Assembly: GCF_008831285.2 (NCBI RefSeq)
Contig: NC_045144.1
Coordinates: 1,674,001-1,738,000 of the forward strand
DNA: 64,000 nucleotides
Direction: 5' to 3'
Source: Nymphaea colorata
Lineage: Eukaryota > Streptophyta > Magnoliopsida > Nymphaeales > Nymphaeaceae
In this document: positions 1-13,100 of the stretch, piece by piece
Numbering within the stretch: the stretch's first letter is position 1
Layout: every line of letters starts with the position of its first letter
The notes under the pieces: model-generated
What the model was told of the DNA's origin: nothing
Databases searched by the model: none
The model's input: the letters and a program-made list of their open reading frames with translations, nothing else
Made by a program: the position numbers and the translations under genes

Positions 1-1186
1 CCTGAAAAGAAAATATTGTAAAATTATGACAATGAATAACTGAAAAATAAATTATATATATATATATAGTCACAAAAAATGCGTAATTTTTGAAAAAATG
101 CGAAATTAAATGCATTTTTAAACTTAAAAAAATGCGTTAAAATCGAAAAAACGTGTTTTTAACGTGTTTTTTTCACGTTTTTTCTCATTTTTTAATACCA
201 AACAGTTTTTTTTTCATTTTCTATTTTTTATTTGTTGCTAATCTACTTATCTTTTGATGTCTATGTTATTATTTTCTCACTTATTTTATTTTTCCTCCAT
301 TTTTAGTTTTTAAAATTCTTAAAAAATTACCATATTTTTCTCATATTTTTCCCGTATTTTTCAGGCTCGTTGCATTATACCTGAGAAAAACCTCGCTGTT
401 TAAAACTCCGAAACGTTTTTGTGAGTATTATATCCTTTCAATACAAGAGAAATAAAAAAAAATAAAACAAAAATATATAGGCATTTTGGTGTAGCAAATG
501 CAATTTTGATAGCTAGCAATTTCAAGTATCTCAAGAATATCTATATACGTGGCAAAAAAAATGTTGGATATTTTGAAGAAAATTTTACAACTAAAACTCA
601 TAGGCAAGAAAGAAGTTTATAGTGACGAAAAGAAAACAAATATACCAAAATTTTCAAAGATATTCGTGCGTGACAAAACTGGAATTAGTATTATGACACC
701 TGTTCAATTGTTTCTGGTATTTATAGTATAGCATACATCTGAAGATTATCGTGCTATTCTCAGTACATCACAATGCCAGATACAAAACAAATTTAAAAAG
801 ATGACAGTCAGTGAACAGATACATGTACAAGTCTCTATAAGAATATACCAAAGTTCTGAAAAGCTTGTAAGACCAAAATAAAAAATGTCATGTTATTTCA
901 TATATCAATCTTTTTATCTATGTCCAACAAGAAACTAAACTTACACATGTTTTATGGTGTCCTATGGCTGCACTTTCCTATTCTAAGGTTATAATTTATT
1001 TTGACCAATAAACGAACATACTTGGTACCAATGCAGCAAAATACATTAGTTTTATGGGTTCAAGGAGAGATCCATACACATTCTGTGTGTGTCAGTGAAG
1101 ACACAATGAAAACAAAATGTGTACAATAATTACCCATATAAGCATGTCGAGCATGCAACGGACAAGAGAAAGGATAGATATTATAC
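1..1186. other. AT-rich stretch, no exon recognised
   Basis: This lies downstream of the last visible exon of the minus-strand EXS gene, so it is probably intron. I searched the minus strand for the next expected EXS exon and did not see it; it should lie beyond the left edge. A short TA run sits at about 53-68. The segment 365-400 contains a palindrome-like motif also echoed near 9,625-9,660, which suggests an old dispersed repeat. Confidence 0.4.
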
Positions 1187-4100
1187 TGGTTGTGAAGCAG
1201 CCAAAGACACTTCTCCATGAGAGTATAAATAAAGGTATGCAGTCATACTTGTCGGAACAATAATGGTCATCCATGTTGCACACTGCAAATATACCAAGAA
1301 AAAAGCATACTTAAAGTGCACCATTGGAAAACTTCATCAATTGTAACTTAAGCTGCTAACTAGCAACGAAAGATAAGAGCCAATATTGCAGACAGCATAT
1401 AAAAACCATGCAATAGCAGAACTTTACCAGTCAGTTGCATCAAAAAAATGAAGACAATGAGATAAGAAATTCTGGCACAAAAAAGATAGAACACCTTCAA
1501 AGGAGAGTATTAGCTAAAATAGAACAAAACAATTGTTGTTGTGTACTTATAGTACCTGACCTGGCCAAACGAGTACTATGGGACACTTGAGCAGCCAGTC
1601 TAGGCGTTGCTTGGGAAGAAAGAGAGATCATAATTGATGTAGAGTTGAGTTGAAAGAGACAAAGCATATAAGTGCAGATTGGCAGTTTCCTGGGCTTTGA
1701 TGTCCCATCGAATGGGGTAACCCTCATTGCATTAGGCTCTATGTAACACAGAAGAGCAGTACCCACACCGTGCCGGTACGATACCCGTATGGATATGGGT
1801 ACGTACTCAGGTATGCCCTGGGTACTGCATTGACCATATGCACCCGAGTACGTATACGTCCATTTTTAGACTCGGTCAAAGTTGACCAAGTCCAAAAACG
1901 TCCACTGTTAGGATTTAAATTTTTAACGTGGTTTACATTTTTTACATTAAAAATATCATAAACGTTAAAAGATAACGCAGAGCCTTCGACGGTTCTGCAT
2001 TGTCACCCATAGCGACTGACGGCAAAGGTGATTCTCTAGCAAACGCAAACGGCAAGAACAAGCTCCACTCTGGCATTTTCACCCACAAGACCGACGGCAG
2101 GAACAAGCTCCACTCCAGAGATTCTCTGGCGAAAGGCGAACAGTGGGAACAAGCACCACTCTAATGATTCTCCAACAAACGGAGGGAACAAGCGCCACTC
2201 TGGTGATTCTCAAGCGAAAGGCGGGAAGTCGGGAACAAGCTCCACTCCAGAGTTTTCACCCATAGCGACCGATGTCTTTTTTAATGTTTTCTGTGTTTCA
2301 ACCATAGCAGAGTCGTCGACCACACCGATCGAAATCTGGTTCTCCATCGCCTCACCCGCCGCCGTCCGACGGCATCCCCTATCAACCTGCAGTAGGTATT
2401 TTCATCCTTCGTCGACTTTTTTTTAGATGGTTTGTGTGTTTTTCTAGTCTACTATACATAATCTGTTTTGTGTTTTTTTAGTCGCCTAATATGACGTGCA
2501 CTTACATGATGGAGCTCCAACAGCTGCATGTGGCAGCTCGAGACCAACAAAGTTGTTACAGCCGGCAGTCTTTGAGAGAGAAAAACTTAACTCCATTCAC
2601 TAACCCTAATCTCCATAATAAAGAGGTTAGGGTAGAAAAGGGATTTACAAATTACATCAACCAAAAATAAGGAAATGTTTAAAGAGACCTCATAACTATT
2701 AAATATTACAAAGAACCACCTAGAAACATAAACTCTTCTAATTCAACACTCCCCCTCAAGCTGGAGCATACATATTAAACATGCTGGAAAAGGGAGTTTA
2801 TCATTACTGAACAAATATTGTCTTCATAATGCCCTGCATGTTCCCAATATTCCCGTAAATCTGTTATCTGTCAGCAGTATTACCAAAGAGCTAAACTGTA
2901 ATCTAATTTTCTCAGCTGATCGTTGTTTCCTGCAGGACTTGGGGACGGGGCAGAAGATTGGGATTGGTTCGGCTATTGATGGCCTCTACAGACTGCCCGT
3001 ACAGGTTGCCTCTGCTTTGATTTCAGCCACTAGTGGACAGTTGCCTGGCGTGGAGGACAGATCCGCCATTATGCGCTGGCACGAGAGACTTGGTCACCTT
3101 CCATTCCTGTTGCTTAAAAAGTTGTTTCATAGGATGTTTCATTCTGTTTCTTTAGACACCTTCGCCTGTGAAGTGTGTCAGTTGTCTAAGCATGTTAGGG
3201 CCTCGTACCCTATTTCGTTCAATAAAGCCAACCGTCCTTTTGCTTTGGTTCACTCTGATGTTTGGGGTCCTTCCGGAGTACCCACTTGTCATGGCTTTCA
3301 TTATTTCATGACTCTTATTGATGACTACTCCCGATGTACGTTCGTGTATTTGTTGAAAGAACGTAGTGAAGTTCCCGACATTGTCAAAAACTTTGTTGCA
3401 TTTGTTGAAACTCAGTTCCAGACCTCTGTTCAGGCCTTCCGTACTGACAAAGCCCGAGAGTATGTCTCTCAATCCCTTGATGACTTCTTGCGAAGCAAGG
3501 GTATTATTCATGAAACATCCTGTAGCTACACCCCTCCTCAGAATGGCGTGGCTGAAAGAAAAAACCGTCATTTGTTAAATGTTACCTGGGCCATTATGTT
3601 TCAACGTCATGTCCCTAAGAGGTACTGGGGGGACGCACTTCTCACTAGTGTTCATCTTGTTAACCGTATGCCTACTCGTGTGTTGAATGGTCATTCCCCT
3701 TATTCTGTATTGTGGCCTACTCAGAATCCCTGGCCTTTGAACCCTCGGGTGTTTGGGTGTGTTTGTTTTGTCCATGATCATAGTCCCACTCTCAAGAAAC
3801 TTGATCCTCGGTCCATCAAAGCAGTCTTTTTGGGGTATTCCTCCACCCAAAAGGGATACAAGTGTGTTGACCCTAACACTTCTAGAGTATATGTCTCCAG
3901 GGATGTTACTTTTCATGAACATAAGGCATACTTTCCTGCGAATCCTCTTCAGGGGGAGTGTCTAGGTGACAGAAGGGAAGAGTATTCTTCGCATCAGTTG
4001 ATTCAGTTCATGGATTTCTTGGATTATACGGTTAGTTCTCCAAGTGTGAAAGACGCAGTCAGTGATGACAGAGACAGTCAGATGGAGGGGGGCCCTGTGG

Positions 4101-7100
4101 AAGAACAGTCCCTTGATCACTTATTTGGTCAGGTTTACAACAGGAAGAAGAAAGATGTGATGAAGGACGTTGATGTTACCAATCCCAATCTTCCCAATCT
4201 TGTGAGCTCCCCGGATGATCCAAGTCCAGTGAATGAAGAATTTCCCATAGCCCTGCGCAAGGACACCAGGTCATGTACTTTTCATCCTATTCAGAGATTT
4301 GTTTCGTATGCAAAACTCAGTAAAGACTACAAGTGCTTTGTTACTTCTTTATCTATGGCTGTTATTCTCAGGTCAGTGGAAGATGCCAAGGAGGATCCTA
4401 AATGGCTACAGGCCATGACAAAGGAGATGGACGCCCTGAAAAAGAACAATACGTGGGAGGTTGTTGATATCCCCAAGGGAACTCACTTAGTTGGTTCCAA
4501 GTGGGTGTTTAATGTGAAGTACAAACCTGATGGCACTGTAGAACGCTATAAAGCTCGTCTTGTTGCTAAAGGGTTTAGCCAGAAATATGGGATTGACTAT
4601 CTTGAGACGTTTGCTCCCATGGCAAAACTGAAGACCGTAAGGGTCATCATAGCTCTTGCAGTGCAAAAGAAGTGGAGCATGGACCAACTTGATGTCAAGA
4701 ACGCCTTCTTGAATGGTCACCTTGAGGAAGAAGTCTATATGAGCATGCCGCCTGGATATGCTCAGAACGGGAAGTGTTGTTATCTTAAGAAAGCTTTGTA
4801 TGGTCTCAAGCAGTCCCCTAGAGCTTGGTTTGAAAGACTAAGGGTTGTAATGAAGACTAATGGATATAAACAGGGAAATGGTGATCACACCCTCTTCACC
4901 AAGCAGAGAAATGGTCTGGTGAGCCTTCTACTTGTATATGTTGATGATATGATTGTCACAGGTGATGACGAAGAAGAAAAAAAGAAGATGAAAGAAATGT
5001 TAGCTGCGGAATTCGATCTCAAAGATCTGGGTAAACTAAGGTATTTTTTGGGGATTGAGATCGCGCGATCTGAGACTGGACTTGTTATGAGCCAAAGAAA
5101 ATACACTTTGGATCTTCTAAAAGAGACAGGTAAACTAGGATGCAGGCCCTTTCTTACTCCAATGGAGTCTGGCACAAGAATAAGTATCAAAACTGGGACT
5201 ATCTTGGATGAGGAAGGAAAAGGGAGGTATCAGCGACTGGTTGGTAAACTTATTTATCTCACTCTTACTCGCCGGATATTACGTATGCTGTGGGTGTGTT
5301 AAGTCAGTTTATGCATGCCCCTACTGATTGTCATTGGAAAAGTGCTGAAAGAGTATTGGGATACTTAAAGAATGACCCAGGGAAAGGACTGCTCTACACT
5401 CGACAAGATCAACTCAGCATTGAAGGATACTCTGACGCCGACTGGGCAGGATGCACAGATACTAGAAGGTCTACCACAGGATACTGCATCTTTCTTGGAG
5501 GTAACCTGGTGGTATGGAGAAGTAAAAGACAAGAAGTTTGTTCCAGGTCCAGTGCTGAGGCTGACTACAGGGCGGTTGCTATGGGGGTTACAGAGATGTT
5601 ATGGCTCAAAATTCTTTTAGCAGATATTGGGGTTAAAATGGAAGAGAAGATGAGGATGTATTGTGACAACAAGTCTGCTATTAACTTGGCAAACAATCCG
5701 GTCATGCACGACAGAACCAAACATGTGGAGATCGATCGCCACTTCATACGGGAATGCATAGATTCAAAGGAGTTGATTCTGCCCTATATGAAGTCTGAAG
5801 ATCAAGTTGCTGATGTCTTAACTAAGTCTTTATGTACATCTCAATTTGAGAAAAATGTTAGCAAGCTTGGCATGTTTGACATGTATGCCAAGCTTGAGGG
5901 GGAGTGTTAAAATATATTGTAATGGGGAACCGGGTCCATATCTGGACCCGGTCCTATGGGGCACGGGTACCGAGGCTGGCTCGGTACCCTAGGCGCCACT
6001 CTTTCTCTCCCTCCTATATATTCTTCACTTACGTGTAATTGTTGAGTAAAGTGAATATTATTTTCTCTCTCCTAGGGTTGCGGTTTGCCCCTAGATCAGA
6101 GCTTCCCTATGGTTTTTCACCTCTTTCAAAGGTTTTCCACGTATATCGTGTGTTCTTTCTCTGCTCTCTCCTTGTGGTTCGTGTTTCTACATGCATAAAA
6201 GAAATGCTTCTTTAGTTGTGGATATTATATTTAATAACAAATTTCGGGAATCATGTGTGAAGCTATTGAAGGTATGTGTTCCATTAGTTAAAGTTCTCAG
6301 GTTACATGAAAGTGAGGATAGACCTTCCATAGGGTACTTATACGAGGCTATGGCTAAAGCAAAAGAGGCAATTCAAGACAACTTGAAAGGAAAGAAAAAG
6401 TTATATATGCCTATATGGAAGATTATAGATAAAAGGTGGACTAGACAACTTCATGAACCTCTTCATGTAGCAGCTTACTATCTAAATCCTGCAATTAGAT
6501 TTTCTCCTCCATTTAAGAAGGACAGATAAGTCACGCATGGTTTGTTGAATTGTATTAAAGTGTTAGTGACAGATTCTAAAGAACAAGATGTTGTGCACAA
6601 TGAGTTGGATCTATATGATACCTGTTTTCAGAACGTGGGAGAACCTGGCGCCGTTCGAGCCAGGACAAACATGCGTCAAAATACATACAAATTTTTAATT
6701 TACTTTGCATTTGTTACATTTGATTCTTTTAGAACTTTTCCATTGATTTGTTATATTTTTGTTCATATTTGTGTGGAATAAGTTTGGGATTGATTGTCCA
6801 AACCTAGCATGTTTTGCAATCAAAGTCCTCAGCCAAACATGCAATGCTAGTGGATGCGAAAGGAACTGGAGTGTGTTTCAACATATCCATAGCAAAAAAA
6901 GGAATAGGTTGGAACATAAAAGGTTGAATGACCTTGTCTTTGTTTGAATATGAGGTTGAAACAAAGGTAATGTAGCTTAATATTTACATTTTTTGTACAA
7001 TATATTTATACGTAATTATATATTAACAAGTTTTCTCTTATTTAACGTAGAGAACTACAAAAATCATCAGCAAGGAAGCACACATCTCAGTTGGATCCTA

Positions 7101-10100
7101 TTAGCTTGGAAAACTTTGACGATCTAGAGCCATGGATTGAGGAAGAACCAGCTACAATATTTGATGATGAAGATCTTCAATGCTTCAACCTTGAAGCTGA
7201 AGCAACAGAAGGATACCAGCTACAATATTTGATGATGAAGATCTTCAATGCTTCAACCTTGAAGCTGAAGCAACAGAAGGATTTGTTGATGAAAGAGAGT
7301 ATGCTAGTGGTGAATATGTTGGTGAGGATCTTCAAAATTCAAATTCTTGAAGATGAAGATGAAGAAGAAGATGGAGATGAAGATGATGACGATTATGAAT
7401 CATGAATGAGAGTCAAGTCAAGAGTGCTTTCATTTTATATGTATCAAACAACTTATGAATCTATGGTTGTTGAATGTTTTATGCTTTGTAGAATGACATT
7501 GTTATGAATTTTGATGTGTATGAATGATGAACATGTAACTTTATAGCAATAATAAGTCTATCATTATCTAAAACATGTCGATACGGCTTACGATACGCTT
7601 TTTATAACATAAGAGACACAAGCATCAAAATATTCATTATAGAAAGATATATTGTCATAATTGTGCAGAACCAAAACATGTTATAATTTTCTTGTTCCTT
7701 ATCATTTTTGAATTTATCACAATTTAATAAATTATGTTAAACCATACGTACAAACTAATCGGTTGTTCCTCTAGCCTTGATGTGCCACAGGCCCACAAGA
7801 TAAATGACATATTTTCACTTAAATTGATGGCATAGGCAGATTACATAATCTTATTGTTACAAATCTTGCTTTTGCAAAAAAAACACTAAAGATTTTTTAA
7901 CCCATCAAATTTGAATGCTTTGTCAACCACTGATTTCTGACGTCATTGAGTTTTATTTTCACACATCCAAATAATGTGCTTCCTTCCTCATTGAATGCTC
8001 ACTATAAAGCATTCCATATATGTGTCGTCAGGTGGATCTCCATGTACAGTGGGGATCCAGTCCACGAATAGCTGCCCGATTCATTCTGTTGAGCTGTTGT
8101 TATCACACACACACACTCCAATGCATTGCATCGGGACGTGTGTGAGGCACTGGAATCGGAATCCAGCCTGGCACAAGAAAATATAAATCTGATGCCTACG
8201 CTTTCAAGAGTGAATTTGCCAACTCACAACAGCATGGTGAAAAGCATCTAAGGCCTACTCATAAATTAGACCCAGGTGGAATTGTAAGTCATAACATGTC
8301 AGAGACGCTAAAAAAGAATGAAAAGTTAAGGGCTTAACACTTCTACTAGACACTAACATTTGAACTCGAGAAAAAAAGATGCTACCTTCCACATATCGCT
8401 ATGAGTGAGATGAGTATGATCAAGATCAAAAATTTTTGCATAGTTTGCAGGTGACTGAGAAAAGACCCATAAATTTATTCCCCATAGCCAAACCATCATA
8501 GTCTGAAAAAAGGTAATTAAAGTAAGATAAATGGAAAAATCAGCAATCAAATGCTCCTCTTACAAAAAACTGAAGAGTGCCATCTTGAATATGTCCACCA
8601 AGGAAGGTGCATACGTACCACAAGAAGCATAGGGTTATAATACAAGAAGACTTCATACAGAAATAGATCACGTAAATCTGCATTCATCCTTATCACGGAG
8701 TCCACCCCAATCTGGAAATTTAGAAAAGCAAATTATCCTTAATCTTTCGTTTTCCGAGCATAAACTCCAGTTTAGATTGCTAGCCATAGCAAGCGGTATA
8801 CAAGTCGCAGGAAACAAACTAACAACAACAAAGAAGAAAACAGAAATGAAAACTCTACCTTGCAGCAAATAAAACCCCAAAGCAGAAAAAGAAGCACCTG
8901 AAAATACCAAGACACACTTGTAAGCGACACTGGCAAGATATATACAAATTTCTGGTCCAAAAAATGCCACACTTTATTATGTTTACTTTGCCAGCTCTTG
9001 ACATCTTGTCATAATTCTATATACTACTCTGGATGACAGGCAAACCAATTCAGGATTATCATTATAATAACTGGTATCAGGTAAAGGCATCTTAAGACAG
9101 AACTTATGTCACATGAGAGCTTCATTTAGCAAGTATATTTTGTTTTGGCAAACAACAAGCCACTTGGCTATGTCACATATGCACTTCTAAAAGGCAGACG
9201 TATATGTGCTGATGGACCGGACACAGGTGTGGGTACAGGACATGGCTTGGACACAGCAGTTCTAAGTTTTGCAATTTCTTTGAATATTTTAGTATTTTGT
9301 ATTATTTTGGAATATTATAGTATTTTTTGTTCAATAACATATATTTTTAGAATATAAACAATGAATTTATGTGTTTATTTGCTAAAAATATTGTTATAAT
9401 ATATGTAGATATACACACACAAGTGTGTCCCTGCACCAAAGTTTTTTTAAAATGTTATGCACCGGTGTCTTTACCAGCACCTATGTTGGCACCCATACCC
9501 ACACCCGTGACATAGCCACTTAGACACATAAAGGCACGTTGTGAACATGTCTTGGACAGTCAACACCATGTGATCTGACTATATATGTTTCCTTTTGTCA
9601 TAGTCACATATATCATGTACGGGTATTATAGGCGAGTTATTTCTCAGGTATAATACGGCAAAATTATATATCTTGGGAAAATCTCAGGAAATTTTTTAAT
9701 AAATTAAAGAAATCCTAACAGTTAGGCAGAAGTAAAATAAATAAAAAAATTAATAATAAGACTTTGAAAAATGATTAGATAAAATCACAAACATGATAGG
9801 ATGTAGGTGAAAAATAGTACATTAAAAGCAAATAATAGCCATATGTAAGATTTACAAAATAATAAATTTGATTGGTCTCCATGCTAGACCCAATTTACTC
9901 AGCCGCATGATATGAAGCTGAGTTAATGAAGGAGTTAATGCTATGGGTTAGAGGTTTTGTAGGAGCAGCTGGGCTCTCTCTCCCTCTTCTTTATTGTATT
10001 ATATTTTCTGTAAACCATCTCCCTCTCCTCTTTATTACATAATTAATCTTCATTACTACATGAACCTTTCAGCACTCTCTCTTCTTTATTATGCTTAATT

Positions 10101-13100
10101 TTCTGGTTAATCACCTATCTTTCTTATTTAATACAATTAAAAGATAGAAACTCACGGTTTGACTGAACACTTAAAAAAAGAAAATCTAACATCCAGTAAA
10201 AAAAACGCAACAAGATGAAAAAAAATGTCTTTTCCCGTTTTTTATTTTCTGATGTCTTTTTGAAAAGGATGTGTTTTATTGATGTTTTATACGGCTGACT
10301 TATATTTAACGTATTTAGCATTTTTTTTTTTAATAAAATGCGATATTAGCGATGGTGTGTCATACTGTCTTCTCTTGGAATTTTTATCATTAATTGCACT
10401 ATATTTTTATTCAGCCTAGTAAAATTAGTTTAAAATTTTTAACCCTAACAACTTTGTGGTTGTTGTTCAAGAGTTGGCACTTCAAATACGGCAAAATTAT
10501 ATATCTTAAATGACACTGGATGACCTCATTTGCACTACAGCCTACAGGTCATATCCTAATTTTTAAAAACTTCCATGGGGATGTAGTACTACTGAGTATG
10601 TGATAAAGTTGCCAATTGTGGGAGTGGAAGCATGAAACAATGCCCAACCTGAAAGCAGGAAGTGAGGTAACAAGCATTTTCAATGGGAAGCTGGTTGAAA
10701 ATTGAAAACAGAACCAAGAACAAAAAATATAGACAAGCAAGAAGTGAATTAAGCACCAAAAAATAAAATAAAAAAAATCAGGCACCAAAAGAGAGAGAGA
10801 GAGAGAGAGAGAGAGGAACCTAGAGTGGTTTAGTAGAATGAGTAGCCAGTATACCCAAAGGCCAAAAACCTATAGGCCCAACAAAAACTCCAAACTTTGA
10901 TTTTTCCCAGATGTAGAGTTTTCAGATGGTTCTTGAAACTTTGAAAGCATATTGCATTTTGCCCTTAAAACTGAAAAGCTCTTGAGGGAATTCAGATTAC
11001 CAAAATTCGGAAATCTTGATTGTCCTTCAGGGTGCGTTTGATGCACAAGGAAGAATTTAACGTGGTAAATTTACCACGGTAAATTTTTCTGAAAAAAAAT
11101 ACGGGATGAAATTTAACCATCTTCCGATTTGAGGTCATGTTTGATTGCAGGGAAGTTTTTTGCACGGTAAATTTAACTGTGTTTGATGCACATGGTAAAA
11201 ATTAATAGAGTTTTTTTTCCTGACCCTTAAAAATTGTTGTGTTATTGGTTCTCCTCCAATTTCATGTCAATATAAATTGAAACGACCTCTAATGTGTATC
11301 AATGACTTCGAGCATAAGTCGATGGCTACAGTAGAAACCCAAAACAGAGAATGCTACCAGCTGCTTCTCACAATCTACAATTTCTAGAAAATCTGCAGGT
11401 CCTTCACTGCACTTTTTAAGTTTAGCGAATCATCAGAAACATGCAAAAAAGTTCCTCTGACGATGACTCCTCCTGCATCTCTCCCAAAGGCAAAGGCGTG
11501 CTCTCCAACTTGATAAAGTTCCTCCTCATTCCTCTCTTCCTCAAGCCCTTCCAGGCACCCACCAAACAGAGCATTAATATGGAGAGTCCCTCCTCCCCAC
11601 TGGGTGCCGCTTGCATTGTTGAATTCCATCCAAGCGCGGTTCTTGTAAAAGCAAGCACCTTTCCATTCCACAGAAGAGTTAGGGGAAGAGACGGCACCAA
11701 CAAAGGAAGGAAGCAAGTCAGCCGCACCATAGACGGTGTTAAGGATGACCTTCGACATCTGTCTTGGTAAGAGAGGAAGGATGTCACTGGAGCGGAAGGG
11801 CAGTTTGAGAGGGTACCCATCTGAGAAGGGCGCCGTAGAAGCCAAGACCAACAAAAGGATCAAGGACCAAGGACAAGCTTCACGATTGCCCATGGCAGCA
11901 GTCTGAAGCACTGTACCAACCAGACAGATCAGAACAATCACGCTACTCCGCTTACCGGCAGTTCTCCTTCGTTTTTCCCCCCTTCGCCTCTCCTGCCTCT
12001 TCAATGGAAGTGAAAAAAGGGGAATCGTGAGAGAGGAGAGGAACGAGAGAGGGGAAGAGGCTCTGAGAGAGGCAGCGAGAGAGGAGAGGCTCTGAGAGAG
12101 GAGAGGAACGAGAGAGGAGAGGCTCTGAGAGAGGAGAGGAACCAGAGCGGGAAGAGGCTCTGAGAGAGGCAGCGAGAGAGGAGAGGCTCTGAGAGAGGAG
12201 AGGAACCAGAGAGGGGAAGAGGCGACAGAGGGGAAAGAGGCAGCGAGAGCAATGGAAGTGAAAAAAAGGGGAATCGTGAGAGAGGAGAGGAACGAGAGAG
12301 GGGAAGAGGCGATGAGAGCAATGGAAGTGAAAAAAGGGGAATCATGAGAGAGGAGATGAACGAGAGAGGGGAAGAGGCGACGGAGGGGAAAGAGGCGGCG
12401 AGAGAGGAGAGGCTCTTAGAGAGGAGAGGAACGAGAGAAGGGAAGAGGCGACGGGAGGGGAAAGAGGCAGCGAGAGAGAAGACGCTCGAGCGGGTGAAAT
12501 AAGCTCGAGAGAAGACGGAGGGGGCGTTTACAGGCATGAGAGAAATAAGCTCGAGCGGGTGAAAGTTCACCCGCTCGCTTAACACGACAAACTGGTTAAC
12601 TTTAACTCTGTTTGATACGTCGTGCGTACGGGCAGGTGAAAGTTCACCCGCCCGTACAATTTTTCCCCTCCCCTTTCGTTTTATCTGTGCAATCAAACGC
12701 ACCCTCAAGGGAAATACAGACCCAACAAGAAAAAGACTCACCTCCTTAAAAACAATAGCTTTCCGTTTTGAGATGGGTACTTTCAGAAATCTTGATTGCC
12801 CTTCAAGGGAAGTACAAACCCAACAAGAAAAGGACTCACCTCCTTAAAACCAACAGCTTTCATTTTAGCGATGTGTGCTTTCTTCATATTTAGTGCAATT
12901 CTCCCCGCTGTGTGGGTGTTTTCTCAGGCAATACAGAAGTGCAGCATTTCTCAATTCTAACTTTTGAAGCTTGCTTCCCATGTGCACTAAGTGCTTGCAG
13001 AAAACTCGCCACATGCATATTCATCCATGTGAGTCTTTGACATAGCTGCTCACATTTTAAATGGAGATTGCATTAAGGGCATTTTTAGCAATAATTTTAT

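Larger units (their letters stand above)
2782..6191 (+). mobile_element. Ty1/copia retrotransposon, 5'-truncated (copy 1)
   Basis: Homology to the copy at 52.7-57.1 kb starts abruptly at 2782, inside the protease/pre-integrase spacer. The 5' LTR, gag and protease are therefore absent. Integrase, reverse transcriptase, RNase H and a 287-bp 3' LTR remain. It sits inside intron 5 of the EXS gene, between a hAT left end and a hAT transposase remnant, so it probably inserted into or beside an older hAT element. Confidence 0.9.
6192..7612 (+). mobile_element. hAT transposon, right-hand part with transposase remnant
   Basis: Carries the C-terminal half of a plant hAT transposase. It ends near 7612 in a terminus that, read on the minus strand, gives ATGTTATA, an A-rich stretch and GCGTA/CGTA motifs. 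This closely resembles the left terminus of the MITE at 14672, so both seem to belong to one hAT family. The left half is not recognisable; copia insertion and rearrangement probably removed it. Confidence 0.65.
11030..12704. mobile_element. PIF/Harbinger-like non-autonomous element with captured host-gene fragment
   Basis: The 1,675-bp element has inverted termini GGGTGCGTTTGAT(T)GCACA at both ends and a 3-base target duplication TCA (11027-11029 and 12705-12707). A diverged tandem copy of the flanking sequence at 12785-12830 shows the uninterrupted site (CTTGATTGCCCTTCAAGGGA), so the insertion ends are exact. No transposase is present. It contains a host-gene fragment (11384-11893), a purine-rich minisatellite and several strong palindromes. 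The GGG-rich terminus and 3-base duplication fit PIF/Harbinger; TCA differs from the usual TTA/TAA, so the superfamily is inferred. Confidence 0.8.

Noticed and set aside
549-731. 60-codon Lys-rich open frame
   Set aside because: AT-rich chance frame with no motif, antisense to the EXS gene in probable intron.
3152-3922. Minus-strand open frames across the copia integrase
   Set aside because: Shadows of the plus-strand pol frame.
12001-12741. 246-codon Ser/Leu/Pro-rich open frame on the minus strand
   Set aside because: It is the translation of the purine-rich minisatellite and the transposon terminus; no start context or family match.
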